This document shows, piece after piece, positions 6,247 through 15,154 of a stretch of 64,000 nt of DNA. The notes under the pieces are model-generated. The model made no database searches. It was not told the DNA's origin and saw nothing but the letters and a program-made list of their open reading frames with translations. Origin of the DNA: Geodermatophilus obscurus. GTDB lineage: Bacteria; Actinomycetota; Actinomycetes; Mycobacteriales; Geodermatophilaceae. Both the position numbers and the translations under genes were made by a program. The stretch's first letter is position 1. Each line of letters begins with the position of its first letter. The DNA is taken from contig NZ_FOWE01000012.1 in assembly GCF_900115395.1 (NCBI RefSeq), positions 62,001 through 126,000 on the forward strand, written 5' to 3'.

Positions 6247-9200
6247 CGGGGCGGCAGGACCACCCCGTCGAGGACCACCCCGCCGAGGACCACCCCGCCC
6301 AGGGCCAGCGCGCGCGCCGGGGCACTGCCCGGGCGGGTCCGCACGTCGAGCACGGCGTGCCGGGCGGCTGCGACGGCCCGCAGCTCGAGGACCAGCCCGA
6401 CACCGGCACTGGCCAGGTAGCCGACCGGCTCCAGGTCGAGCACGACCCGCGCGCCGGCCGGGAGGTCCTCCAGCACCCGGAGCGCCTCAGCCCGCAGTGC
6501 CGGAGCCGCGGCGAGGTCGACCTCGCCGTCGACGCGCAGCAGCAGTCCCTCCCGCTCCGGGTGCACGGTCAGCCGGGCGGGCTCCCCACCGGACCCGTGC
6601 CGGCGGGCGCGGACCGGGGCGTCGTCGGGCCCGGGCCCGGCCGGCACGAACCGGAAGCTCACCGTCGTGCCGGAGCCCGCGACGCCGGAGTCGTCGGGGG
6701 TGCGCGTCACCTCGACCTCGGCGGCCAGGGCGGAGATCAGCTCCAGTCCGCGGCCGCGGTACCCGCGGTCGGCCGGTGCCGGGCGCCACACGCCCTCGTC
6801 GCGCACGCACACCTCGATGCTGCCGTCGGTGGTGCGCTCGAGCCGGTACTCGCACCGGCCCTCCCCGCCACGGGTGGCGTAGGCGTGCTCGACCGCGTTG
6901 GCCAGCGCCTCGCCGAGGGCCAGCTGCAGGTCGTCGACGGAGTCCTCGTCCAGCCCGGCGGCCCGCGTCCAGGCGGTGACCGTGCGCCGGACCCCCCGCA
7001 GGCGGGCGGGGTCGGCGGGCAGCGTCTCGTGCACCGGCGGCGGCATCACCCGGGCGGCGATCACCGCGACGTCGTCGGGCGGGGCGGAGTCGTCGAGGAC
7101 CTCGGCGAGCAGCGCCCGGGTCAGCCGGGCGGGGTCGGCGGCGGCCAGGCGCACCGCGGCCCGGGCGACCCGGTCGAGGCCGGCGTCGAGCGGCTCGCCG
7201 CGTCGCTCGACCAGGCCGTCGGTGTAGAGCAGCAGGGTGGTGCCCGGGGCGACGTCGGCCGTGCCCTCGGTGTACGGCGGCCGTCCGGGTGCGCCGAGCA
7301 CGGAGCCGCCGCCGTCCTCGAGGAGCGTCGCCCCCGCCTCGGTGAGCAGGAGCGGCGGCGGGTGGCCCGCACGGGCGTACCGCACGGTGCCCGTCCGGTG
7401 GTCGAGCACCAGGCAGGCCGCCGTCGAGGCCAGCGCGCCGGGCAGCCGGGCGGCGAACCGGTCGAGCAGCTCGAGGGCGTCCGCGGGCGGGCAGCCCTGC
7501 AGCAGGGCCGCCGACAGGGCGCTGCGGAGCTGACCCATCACCGCCGCGGCGGTCGGGCCCTGGCCGACGACGTCGCCGACGGCGATGGCCACCCGGTCCT
7601 CGCCGAGCTCGACGACGTCGTACCAGTCGCCGCCGGCGGAGGTGCCCTCGGCGCCGGGGAGGTACTCGGCGGCCAGGGCGAGCTGCTCCAGCTGCGGCAG
7701 CCGCTGGGGAAGCAGGCTCAGCTGCAGGGTCCGGGCGATGTCCTGCTGCCCGCGGTAGAGCCGGGCGCGGTCGAGGGCCTGGGCGCACTGCTCGGCCACC
7801 GCCAGCAGCATCGAGCGCTCGGCCGGCCGGAACCGGCGCGTCTCGGGGAAGCCGATGCCGATGACGCCCACGACCCGGCCGGCGACGAGCAGGGGCAGCG
7901 CGACGGTCGAGCGCAGGCCGAAGGACCTCAGCGTGGCCGCCTGCGGGGCGTCCAGGTCGCCCCGGGTGCCGGGCCAGTCGGCCATGTCCTCGATCCACAG
8001 CGGCCGCCGCTCGGTGACGGCGGTGGTGACGGCCAGCGGCGCGCTCAGCGGGACCAGCGCGAAGCGGGCACGCGCCTCGGCGTCGTCGCCGCTGAGGAAC
8101 AGCATCCGCAGCTCACGGCCGGCGTCGTCGAGCTCGTAGACGCCGACCCGGCCGCCGTTCCCGGTCAGCGCGACGACGTGGCCGGCGGCGGCGTGCGCGA
8201 CCTCGACCGGCGTGGTGGCGGCCGACAGCTCGGCGGTCACCCGCTGCAGCAGGCCCAGCCGCCGCGCGGTGGCGCGCTCGTCGGCGAGCAGCAGGGTGTT
8301 GTCCAGCGCGAGCGCGGCGCGGGCGGCGATCTCCTCGACCAGCGACCGGTCGTCCTCGTGGAAGGCGGCGGCGTCGCCCCGCCGGCCGAGGGACATGACC
8401 GCGCGCACGCGCCCGCGGACGGTGAGCGGGACGACCAGCGCCGAGTGCATGTCCAGCCGGATGCCGTCCTCGACCCCGCGCAGGCGGGTGCGCAGGACGG
8501 GGGCCCCGGTGCCGAGCACCTCCAGGCCGATCCCGGCGTGCGGCTCGAGGTGGTCCAGCGCCGCCCGGGCGTCGGCGTCGACGGCGGCCCGGGCGGCGTA
8601 GCGCATCCGGCCGTCCTCCCCCACCACGCGGACCGAGCACACGTCGGCCAGCCGGCGGCCGACGACCAGCCGCGCCAGCTCGGTGAGCTGTCCGTCGACC
8701 TCGCTCTCCCGGTCGAGGGCCGTGCCGACCTCGGCGAGCAGCGTCTGCCGCTCGGTCTCCTGGTAGCGGGCGTTGATGTCGGTGCAGCTGCCGACCCAGC
8801 CGCCCGCCCCTCCGCCGGTGCCGATGGGCACCGCCCGCTCCAGCAGCCAGTGGTACGCGCCGTCGGCCCGGCGGAGCCGGAACTCCACCTCCCAGCCCCC
8901 GCCCCGCGCCGTCGCCTCGGTGACGGCGGCCAGGTAGCGCTCGCGGTCCTGCGGGTGCAGCCCCTCACGCCAGCCGTCGCCGCGCTCGGCTGCGGCGGGA
9001 CGGCCGGTGAAGCCGGTCCAGGCGGTGTTGAGGAACACCCGGCGACCCTCGGCGTCGGCGACCCAGATGAGCGCCGGGGCGAGGTCGGCCATGGTGGTGA
9101 ACCGCTCCTCGGCCTCCCGGCGGGCGCGCCCCAGCTGGAGGTGGGCGTCGACGCGGGCCCGCAGCTCCTGCGCGGAGAACGGCTTGACGAGGTAGTCGTC

Positions 9201-11336
9201 GGCGCCGGCGGCCAGCCCCTCGACAGCGGCCTCCTGCCCGGCGCGCGCCGACAGCAGGACCACCGGGACCCGGGCCGTGCGGGGGTCGGCGCGCAGCGCG
9301 GTCAGCAGCTGCAGGCCGTCGAGCTCCGGCATCATCACGTCGCTGACGACGAGGTCCGGCGGGTCGGCCAGCGCCGCCTCCAGGGCCGCGCGGCCGTCGG
9401 AGACCGCCCGCACCTCGTGCACCGGGGCGAGCAGCCGGACGACGTAGTCGCGCATGTCGGCGTTGTCGTCGGCGACCAGGACGCGGCCGGTGCGCGGGCC
9501 GGGCACCGCCGGGACGACCTCCCCGGCGTCGTCGGGCAGCCAGCGCAGGGCCTCGCTGACGAAGGGGGTGACCGCGGCCGACACCGCGGGCGCCTCGGGC
9601 GCCGACGGGGCGAGCTGGTCGGCCGGCAGGTGCGCCGAACCCAGCGGCAGGGCGACGGTGAAGGTGGTGCCGACGTCGGGCGTGCTGTCGACGTCGATCC
9701 CGCCGCCGTGCAGGCCGACGAGCTCGCGCACCATCGCCAGGCCGATGCCGCTGCCCTCGCCGGAGCGGGAGCGGGCACCCGAGACGCGGCTGAACCGCTC
9801 GAACAGCCGCGGCAGCTCCGCGGCGGGGATGCCGGTGCCGGTGTCGGCGACGGTCAGCACGGCACGGCCGCCGTCCTCGCGCAGCCGCACGGTGATCCCG
9901 CCGGTGAAGGTGAACTTCAGCGCGTTGGACAGCAGGTTGAGGACGACCTTCTCCCACATGTCCCGGTCGACGTGGACCGGCCCGGACAGCGGCGGGCAGT
10001 CGACGGTGAGCGTGAGACCGGCCCGCTCGACGGCGGAGCGGAAGACGCTGGCCAGCTCCGCGGTGACCGCGGCGAGGTCGACCGGCTCGAAGCGCGCGTC
10101 GATGCGGCCGGCCTGCAGCCGGGAGAAGTCGAGCAGGGTGTTGACCAGCTTCTGCAGCCGCAGCGCGTTGCGCTCGACCACCTCGAGCTCGTGCGCGACC
10201 CGGGCGTCGGCCGCGGCGGCCGGGGAGGACCGCAGCTCCGCGACCGGGCCCATGATCAGCGTCAGCGGCGTCCGGAACTCGTGGCTGACGTTGCTGAAGA
10301 AGTCGGTCTTGGCGCGGTCGAGCTCGGCCAGCGCCTCCGCGCGGCGCCGCTCGGCGAGGTAGGCCTGGGCGTCGCTGACGGCGGTCGACACGTGACCGGC
10401 GACGAGGTCGGTGAAGCCGCGGTAGTCGGCGTCGAGGACCCGGTAGGGGTTGATCCCCAGCACGAGCACGCCGGCGGGCGCGTCCGCCCCCGCGGTGCTG
10501 ATCGAGAGGACGACGGCCTGGTCGGGGCGGGCGTCCCCGAGCGGGGAGGACAGCAGCGTGTCCCCCGCCTGCGCGCGCAGTCCCGTGACGACCTCGGCCG
10601 GGTCGCCCGCGGCCACCCGCTCGACGACCTCCCCGAGGCTGCCGTCGAGGAGGACGGAGGAGTCGGCCACCCCGGCGGCGCCGGCCGGCTCGAGCGCACC
10701 CTCGGACGTGCGCAGGACGGCCACGGCGAAGGGCACCTCGGCGCGGTGCCGGCCGAGCACGTCGATCACCGCCCGGCAGGCCTCGGCCTCGCTGCCCACG
10801 GAGGCGGTGGAGAGCTCACCGAGGTCGTGCAGAGCCCGCAGCCTGCGGTCGGCGAGGACTCGCCGGGTGTTCTCGGTGACCACGCAGAGCATCCCGGCCG
10901 TGCCACCGGAGTCGTCGTCGACCGGGCTGTAGGAGAAGGTGTGGTAGGTCTCCTCCGGGTAGCCGCTGCGCTCGAGGAACAGCAGCAGGTCCTCGTCCCA
11001 GGTGGCGACACCGGTCTCGAGGACCGACTCGATGCGCGGCCCGATGTCGTCCCAGATCTCCGACCACATCTCGCGGGCCGGGCGGCCCAGCGCCCACGGG
11101 TGCTTGTCCTGCAGCGTGTCGTGCTGGTAGGCGTCGTTGTAGAAGGCGGTCAGCTCGGGCCCGTACGCGGCCCACATCGAGAACCGCGAGGTCAAGACGA
11201 TCCGCACCAGGTTGCGCAGGGCGGAGGGCCACTGCGCGGGAGGGCCGACGGGCGTGCCCGACCAGTCGCGGGCGGCCATCTCCCGGCCCACCTCGCCACC
11301 ACCGGAGAACAGCGAGCCGAGCGCGTCCCCCGTCAC
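6243..11336 (-). CDS. Giant hybrid sensor: HisKA-HATPase-REC-PAS-GAF-GAF-PP2C-HATPase-STAS
   Basis: 1697 residues that join a two-component sensor and a partner-switching module. N-terminal PAS-like and GAF-like regions (1-330); HisKA with phospho-accepting His about 352 in NVSHEFRTPLT; HATPase (NLLSNALKFT, DTGTGIP, GSGIGLAMV, to 565); receiver 617-725 with phospho-Asp about 666 (SDVMMPE) and Lys 718 (VKPF); PAS 742-860; two GAF regions (865-1015, 1025-1195); SpoIIE-type PP2C 1205-1431 with all metal ligands (GGDWYD, GDVVGQG, YTDGLVE, DDVAVI); RsbW-like ATPase 1438-1565 (LALGEALANAVEHA); STAS 1587-1697 with the phosphorylatable Ser about 1643 in LASAGVGL. It lies 21 bp after the DUF6986 gene and overlaps the MEDS gene by 4 bp. 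GTG 11336 start. Confidence 0.9.
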   Translation of the reverse strand: MTGDALGSLFSGGGEVGREMAARDWSGTPVGPPAQWPSALRNLVRIVLTSRFSMWAAYGPELTAFYNDAYQHDTLQDKHPWALGRPAREMWSEIWDDIGPRIESVLETGVATWDEDLLLFLERSGYPEETYHTFSYSPVDDDSGGTAGMLCVVTENTRRVLADRRLRALHDLGELSTASVGSEAEACRAVIDVLGRHRAEVPFAVAVLRTSEGALEPAGAAGVADSSVLLDGSLGEVVERVAAGDPAEVVTGLRAQAGDTLLSSPLGDARPDQAVVLSISTAGADAPAGVLVLGINPYRVLDADYRGFTDLVAGHVSTAVSDAQAYLAERRRAEALAELDRAKTDFFSNVSHEFRTPLTLIMGPVAELRSSPAAAADARVAHELEVVERNALRLQKLVNTLLDFSRLQAGRIDARFEPVDLAAVTAELASVFRSAVERAGLTLTVDCPPLSGPVHVDRDMWEKVVLNLLSNALKFTFTGGITVRLREDGGRAVLTVADTGTGIPAAELPRLFERFSRVSGARSRSGEGSGIGLAMVRELVGLHGGGIDVDSTPDVGTTFTVALPLGSAHLPADQLAPSAPEAPAVSAAVTPFVSEALRWLPDDAGEVVPAVPGPRTGRVLVADDNADMRDYVVRLLAPVHEVRAVSDGRAALEAALADPPDLVVSDVMMPELDGLQLLTALRADPRTARVPVVLLSARAGQEAAVEGLAAGADDYLVKPFSAQELRARVDAHLQLGRARREAEERFTTMADLAPALIWVADAEGRRVFLNTAWTGFTGRPAAAERGDGWREGLHPQDRERYLAAVTEATARGGGWEVEFRLRRADGAYHWLLERAVPIGTGGGAGGWVGSCTDINARYQETERQTLLAEVGTALDRESEVDGQLTELARLVVGRRLADVCSVRVVGEDGRMRYAARAAVDADARAALDHLEPHAGIGLEVLGTGAPVLRTRLRGVEDGIRLDMHSALVVPLTVRGRVRAVMSLGRRGDAAAFHEDDRSLVEEIAARAALALDNTLLLADERATARRLGLLQRVTAELSAATTPVEVAHAAAGHVVALTGNGGRVGVYELDDAGRELRMLFLSGDDAEARARFALVPLSAPLAVTTAVTERRPLWIEDMADWPGTRGDLDAPQAATLRSFGLRSTVALPLLVAGRVVGVIGIGFPETRRFRPAERSMLLAVAEQCAQALDRARLYRGQQDIARTLQLSLLPQRLPQLEQLALAAEYLPGAEGTSAGGDWYDVVELGEDRVAIAVGDVVGQGPTAAAVMGQLRSALSAALLQGCPPADALELLDRFAARLPGALASTAACLVLDHRTGTVRYARAGHPPPLLLTEAGATLLEDGGGSVLGAPGRPPYTEGTADVAPGTTLLLYTDGLVERRGEPLDAGLDRVARAAVRLAAADPARLTRALLAEVLDDSAPPDDVAVIAARVMPPPVHETLPADPARLRGVRRTVTAWTRAAGLDEDSVDDLQLALGEALANAVEHAYATRGGEGRCEYRLERTTDGSIEVCVRDEGVWRPAPADRGYRGRGLELISALAAEVEVTRTPDDSGVAGSGTTVSFRFVPAGPGPDDAPVRARRHGSGGEPARLTVHPEREGLLLRVDGEVDLAAAPALRAEALRVLEDLPAGARVVLDLEPVGYLASAGVGLVLELRAVAAARHAVLDVRTRPGSAPARALALGGVVLGGVVLDGVVLPPR
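6256..6300 (-). repeat. Three tandem 15-bp units in the STAS-domain tail
   Basis: Units at 6256-6270, 6271-6285 and 6286-6300 (aggaccaccccgtcg, aggaccaccccgccg, aggaccaccccgccc) encode the 5-residue repeats GGVVL-GGVVL-DGVVL at the extreme C-terminus of the giant sensor. The units are in frame, so unit gain or loss would leave the reading frame intact. Confidence 0.85.
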
Positions 11337-11357
11337 CGCGCCTCCACGCCGCGAAGC

Positions 11358-12584
11358 CTAGGCTGTGTGCGGAGGGAGCGCCCCGGTCCGCGCGGACAGG
11401 CCGTCCAACGTCACCCGGTCGAGACCCGTCGCCGCGGCGACCTCGGCGTCGTCGAGCGCGCCGCAGTCCAGCCCGCGCAGCACCACGCCGGCCAGCGCCC
11501 GGGCGGTGGCCGGCTCGTCGAGGACACCGGCGTCGGCCCGCTCGACGTAGGCCGCCAGCCGCGCGGCCGCCGCCGGCAGCGCGCCGCGGAAGAAGGCGTA
11601 GGTGGCCACGTAACGGGTGACCAGCTGGGCCGGGTGCAGGTCCCACCCCTGGTAGAGGCCGCGCTCCAGGGCCCGCCGCACCAGGCCGGCGTGCACCCGC
11701 CAGCCGGTGTGCACCTGCCCGCGCGGGCCCACGGGCAGCACGTTGGTGGAGCCGTCGACCGCGTGCGCGCCGGTGCCCGCGACGGCGACCTGCATGAGCT
11801 GCTTGGCGAGGTCGAGCGCGGGGTGGTCGGAGGACTGGTGCGCCGCGGCGATGCCCAGCGCCGCGCTGTAGTCGTAGGTGCCGTGGTGCAGGCCGGTGAG
11901 CCGCGGGCCGGCCGCGTGCACCATGCGGGCCAGGGTCACCGCGCCGTCGCCGCCGAGGACCGCCTGCGGCGTCTCCACCTGCAGCTCCAGGTCGAGCGCG
12001 ACGCCGTGCGCGTCCTCCAGCGCGTCGAGGACGGGGAGGAACGCCCGCACCTGCTCGACGTCGGTCACCTTGGGGAGGACCACGGTCGCGCGCGGGGCGC
12101 CGACGGCGGAGAGGAAGAGGTCCAGCGAGCGCACGCCGCGACGGCGGGTGGGCCCCTCCAGCGACTTCGCGCGGATGCCGACCGACCGCGGTGCGGTGCC
12201 GGCGGCGAGGTCGGCGGCCACGGCGTCGGCGGCGCGCCGGACGTCGCCGTCCTCGTCGTCGGGACGGCCGCGGTAGCCGTCCTCGGCGTCGACGCGGAGG
12301 TCCTCCACGGGCTCGGCGGCGAGCTTGGCGCGCACCCGGGGCAGCACCTGGTCGAGCAGCGCGGCGTCGTACCCGAGGTCGGGCAGGCCGTGCTCGTCCA
12401 GCGCGGCGAGCGCGGCGGCGCCCCAGGCAGGCGCCAGCCCCGGCACGACGGCGTCTGCGGGCACGTAGCAGGTGTGCACCGGCTGCCGGCCGGGCCGCTC
12501 GCCGGGGTAGGCGGCCGCGCGGGCGGCGTCGACGGGGGCCAGCCGCCGGTCGAGCTCGGCGTAGACGCTCTCGTCCAAGGTCAC
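11358..12584 (-). CDS. DUF6986 family protein (HpcH/HpaI aldolase or citrate-lyase-beta-like fold)
   Basis: 408-residue protein of the family annotated as DUF6986, often labelled aldolase or phosphoenolpyruvate-domain protein. It shows a PEP/pyruvate-binding TIM-barrel look: DLRVDAEDGY, VGIRAKSLEG, VVLPKVTDVEQV, LDLELQVETPQAVL and HHGTYDYSAALGI. These Arg, Glu and Asp positions are those that bind Mg and the oxo-acid in CitE/HpcH enzymes. It follows malate synthase A by 83 bp on the same strand and faces the urate genes, so a step on a glyoxylate- or malate-related C4 acid is likely, but no reaction is established. GTG 12584 start (VTLDESVYAELD). Confidence 0.75.
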   Translation of the reverse strand: MTLDESVYAELDRRLAPVDAARAAAYPGERPGRQPVHTCYVPADAVVPGLAPAWGAAALAALDEHGLPDLGYDAALLDQVLPRVRAKLAAEPVEDLRVDAEDGYRGRPDDEDGDVRRAADAVAADLAAGTAPRSVGIRAKSLEGPTRRRGVRSLDLFLSAVGAPRATVVLPKVTDVEQVRAFLPVLDALEDAHGVALDLELQVETPQAVLGGDGAVTLARMVHAAGPRLTGLHHGTYDYSAALGIAAAHQSSDHPALDLAKQLMQVAVAGTGAHAVDGSTNVLPVGPRGQVHTGWRVHAGLVRRALERGLYQGWDLHPAQLVTRYVATYAFFRGALPAAAARLAAYVERADAGVLDEPATARALAGVVLRGLDCGALDDAEVAAATGLDRVTLDGLSARTGALPPHTA

Positions 12585-12667
12585 GCGTGCACTCCGGTTC
12601 CGGGATCGGCCTCGCTGCAGGGACCCGCCTCGAGCGGAGCGAGGGGCGGGGACAGTGAGGCCCTTCG

Positions 12668-14239
12668 TCAATCCACCAGTTCGTAGGCGGGCAGGGTCAG
12701 GAAGTCGGGGAAGTCGTCGGCCAGCGCGACCTGCTCGAACAGCCGCCGGGCGACGTCGAGGTGCGGCAGGTCGCCGATGCCGGCCACCTCCTCGGCGACG
12801 ACGCGGCGCACCAGCTCCCCGGTCACCGTCTCCCCCGTCTCGAGCTCGACCCCGTTGCGCACCCACTGCCAGACCTGCGAGCGGCTGATCTCGGCGGTGG
12901 CGGCGTCCTCCATGAGCCCGTGGATGCCGACCGCGCCGTTGCCGCCGAGCCACGCGGCCAGGTAGCGGATCGCCACCTCCACGTTGGCCCGCAGCCCGGC
13001 CGTCGTGCGCCCGCCCGGGACGCCGGCGACGTCGAGCAGCTGCGCCGCGGTCACCGACACCTCGGGCCGCTGCCGGTGGAGCTGGTTGGGCCGGTCGCCG
13101 AGGACGGCGTCGAACGCCTCGCGGCAGACCGGGACGAGGTCGGGATGGGCCACCCAGGAGCCGTCGAAGCCGTCACCGGCCTCGCGGGTCTTGTCCTCCC
13201 GCACCTTGGCGACCGCCCGCTCGTTGGCCTCGGCGTCCTTCCGGCTGGGGATCGCCGCGGCCATGCCGCCGATCGCCATGGCACCGCGGCGGTGGCAGAC
13301 GGCGACGAGCTGCTCGGTGTAGGCCCGCATCATCGGCGCGGTCATGGTCACCGCCGCGCGGTCGGGCAGCACGAACTCCGGCCCGGCCTCGCGGAAGACC
13401 TTGATGACGCTGAACAGGTAGTCCCAGCGGCCGGCGTTGAGGCCGGTGGCGTGGCTGCCGAGCGCGTGCAGCATCTCCTCCATCTCGAACGCCGCCGGGA
13501 TGGTCTCGATGAGCATGGTGGCCCGGATCGAGCCCGCGGGGAGGCCGAGCACCTGCTCGGCGTGGTCGAACACCAGCCGCCAGAGCGCCGCCTCGAGGTG
13601 GCCCTCCATCTTCGGCAGGTAGAGGTACGGCCCGCTGCCGCGGGCGAGCTGCTCGGCGGCGTCGTGGAACAGGTACAGCCCGGCGTCGACCAGCGCGCCG
13701 ACGGCCGGCTGCCCGTCGACGAGCAGGTGCCGCTCGGGCAGGTGCCAGCCGCGGGGGCGGGGCACGATCGTGGGCAGGTCGCCGTCCTCGCGCAGGCGGT
13801 ACTCCCGGCCCTCCGGGGTGGTGAAGGCCAGCTGCCGGCGGACGGCGTCGCGCAGCACGAGCTGGCCGGTGACGACGTTGCGCCAGTGCGGGGTGTTGGC
13901 GTCCTCGAGGTCGGCCAGCCACACGTCGGCGCCGCAGTTGAGGGCGTTGACCGCCATCTTCGGCTCGGTGGGGCCGGTGATCTCCACGCGGCGGTCGACC
14001 AGGCCCGGCGGCGGGGGCGGCACCCGCCAGTCGCCGTCGCGGACGTCGGCGGTCTCGGGGCGGAAGTCCAGCCACCGGGCGGCGGCGATCTCGGCCCGCC
14101 GCGTGGCGCGCGCGGCCAGCAGCGCGTCGCGCTGGGGGCCGAAGCGGCGCTGCAGGTCGGCCACGAACTCCAGCGCCTCCGGGGTGAGCACCTCACCGGC
14201 CCGCTCGACCTCGGGACCCTCCACGCGCACGTCCGACAT
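12668..14239 (-). CDS. aceB: Malate synthase A
   Basis: 523-residue malate synthase A, condensing glyoxylate with acetyl-CoA to malate. The family signature is seen as SHATGLNAGRWDYLFSVIK; other markers are GPTEPKMAVNALNCGADVW, LPKMEGHLEA and ATMLIETIPAAFEMEEM. Length is normal for isoform A. ATG 14239 follows a GAGGAGAGG ribosome site. No isocitrate lyase is adjacent; instead the gene is divergent (45 bp) from uraD-uraH-uricase, so its glyoxylate may come from allantoin breakdown. That role is inferred from position. Confidence 0.95.
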   Translation of the reverse strand: MSDVRVEGPEVERAGEVLTPEALEFVADLQRRFGPQRDALLAARATRRAEIAAARWLDFRPETADVRDGDWRVPPPPPGLVDRRVEITGPTEPKMAVNALNCGADVWLADLEDANTPHWRNVVTGQLVLRDAVRRQLAFTTPEGREYRLREDGDLPTIVPRPRGWHLPERHLLVDGQPAVGALVDAGLYLFHDAAEQLARGSGPYLYLPKMEGHLEAALWRLVFDHAEQVLGLPAGSIRATMLIETIPAAFEMEEMLHALGSHATGLNAGRWDYLFSVIKVFREAGPEFVLPDRAAVTMTAPMMRAYTEQLVAVCHRRGAMAIGGMAAAIPSRKDAEANERAVAKVREDKTREAGDGFDGSWVAHPDLVPVCREAFDAVLGDRPNQLHRQRPEVSVTAAQLLDVAGVPGGRTTAGLRANVEVAIRYLAAWLGGNGAVGIHGLMEDAATAEISRSQVWQWVRNGVELETGETVTGELVRRVVAEEVAGIGDLPHLDVARRLFEQVALADDFPDFLTLPAYELVD

Positions 14240-14284
14240 CCGCTGCGTCCTCTCCTCGACCCGCCGGGCTGCCATCCTGTCACC

Positions 14285-14785
14285 GTGTCCCGCCTCGACG
14301 AGTTCAACGCCGAGCCCGCCGACGTCGCCGTCGAGGCGCTGCGCGCCTGCAACGCCGCGCCCCGGTTCGCCGCCGAACTGGTCGCCGCCCGCCCCTTCCC
14401 CGACGCCGACACCCTGGTCCGCCGGGCCGGGGAAGTGGCCCGCGCGCTGCCGTGGGACGAGGTGTCGACGGCCCTGGCCGCGCACCCGCGGATCGGCGAC
14501 CGGGTGCAGGGGTCCTCGGCCGAGGCGCAGGCCTCCCGCCGCGAGCAGGGCTCGATGGGCGGGGCCGACGACGACACCCGCGCCGCCGTCGCCGAGGGCA
14601 ACCGCGCCTACGAGGACCGCTTCGGGCACGTCTACCTGATCCGCGCGGCGGGCCGGTCGCCGGAGGAGATGCTCGCCGAGCTGCGCCGCCGGCTGGCCAA
14701 CGACGAGGACGCCGAACGCGCCGAGGTGGTCGAGCAGCTCGCGCAGATCACCGAGTTGCGGGTGCGCGGGCTGGTCGGCGCATGA
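14285..14785 (+). CDS. uraD: 2-oxo-4-hydroxy-4-carboxy-5-ureidoimidazoline (OHCU) decarboxylase
   Basis: 166-residue OHCU decarboxylase, the third step of urate oxidation, giving S-allantoin. The all-helical domain carries the catalytic His motif AAHPRIGDRV and the EQGSM..ADDDTR segment, then NRAYEDRFGHVYLIRAAGRS, all diagnostic for UraD. GTG 14285 is the start. Its stop overlaps the uraH ATG (ATGA at 14782), so the two are translationally coupled. Confidence 0.93.
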   Translation: MSRLDEFNAEPADVAVEALRACNAAPRFAAELVAARPFPDADTLVRRAGEVARALPWDEVSTALAAHPRIGDRVQGSSAEAQASRREQGSMGGADDDTRAAVAEGNRAYEDRFGHVYLIRAAGRSPEEMLAELRRRLANDEDAERAEVVEQLAQITELRVRGLVGA

Positions 14786-15099
14786 GCGTCTCCACGCACG
14801 TGCTCGACGCCGCCGCCGGGCGGCCGGCCGCGGGGATCGCCGTCCGGCTGTACGCCGGGGACGACCTGCTCGCCGAGGGCACCACCGACGACGACGGCCG
14901 CTGCCGGCTCACCGAGGCGGCCACCGCGGCCGGCCCGCACCGGCTGGTGTTCGCGACCGGTCCCTGGTTCACCGGCCGCGGGGTCGCCGCCTTCTGGCCG
15001 GAGGTGACGCTGACCTTCGCCGTCACCGAGCCCGCCGCCCACCACCACGTCCCGCTGCTGCTCTCGCCGTTCGCGTACTCCACCTACCGCGGCTCCTGA
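14782..15099 (+). CDS. uraH: 5-hydroxyisourate hydrolase
   Basis: 105-residue transthyretin-like 5-hydroxyisourate hydrolase, the second step of urate oxidation. The N-terminal STHVLDAAAGRPA motif holds an active-site His, and the protein ends with YRGS, the C-terminal tetrapeptide that marks hydrolases rather than transthyretin. Its start overlaps the uraD stop by 4 bases. Normal length for the bacterial family. Confidence 0.95.
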   Translation: MSVSTHVLDAAAGRPAAGIAVRLYAGDDLLAEGTTDDDGRCRLTEAATAAGPHRLVFATGPWFTGRGVAAFWPEVTLTFAVTEPAAHHHVPLLLSPFAYSTYRGS

Positions 15100-15106
15100 C
15101 GCGCCG

Positions 15107-15120
15107 GTTCCACGTGCAAC
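15107..15120. other. Imperfect CACGTG-centred palindrome, parS-like
   Basis: gttccacgtgcaac, between uraH and the uricase gene. It differs at two of 14 positions from the common bacterial parS core GTTTCACGTGAAAC and at one from the perfect palindrome at 54823-54836. It may be chance or a weak regulator site. Confidence 0.2.
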
Positions 15121-15154
15121 ACCGGCGACACCCTCGTCGGGCAGGCTGCGCGGC

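Noticed and set aside
12600-12667. Hairpin-like sequence cctcgagcggagcgagg between malate synthase and DUF6986 genes
   Set aside because: Only a short imperfect stem; both genes are on the same strand and look cotranscribed, so I did not call a terminator.
6357-12686. Very long open frame (2109 codons) on the plus strand
   Set aside because: It is antisense to the giant sensor and DUF6986 genes, is rich in Gly/Arg/Asp/Val without any domain, and arises from the high third-position GC of the genes on the other strand.
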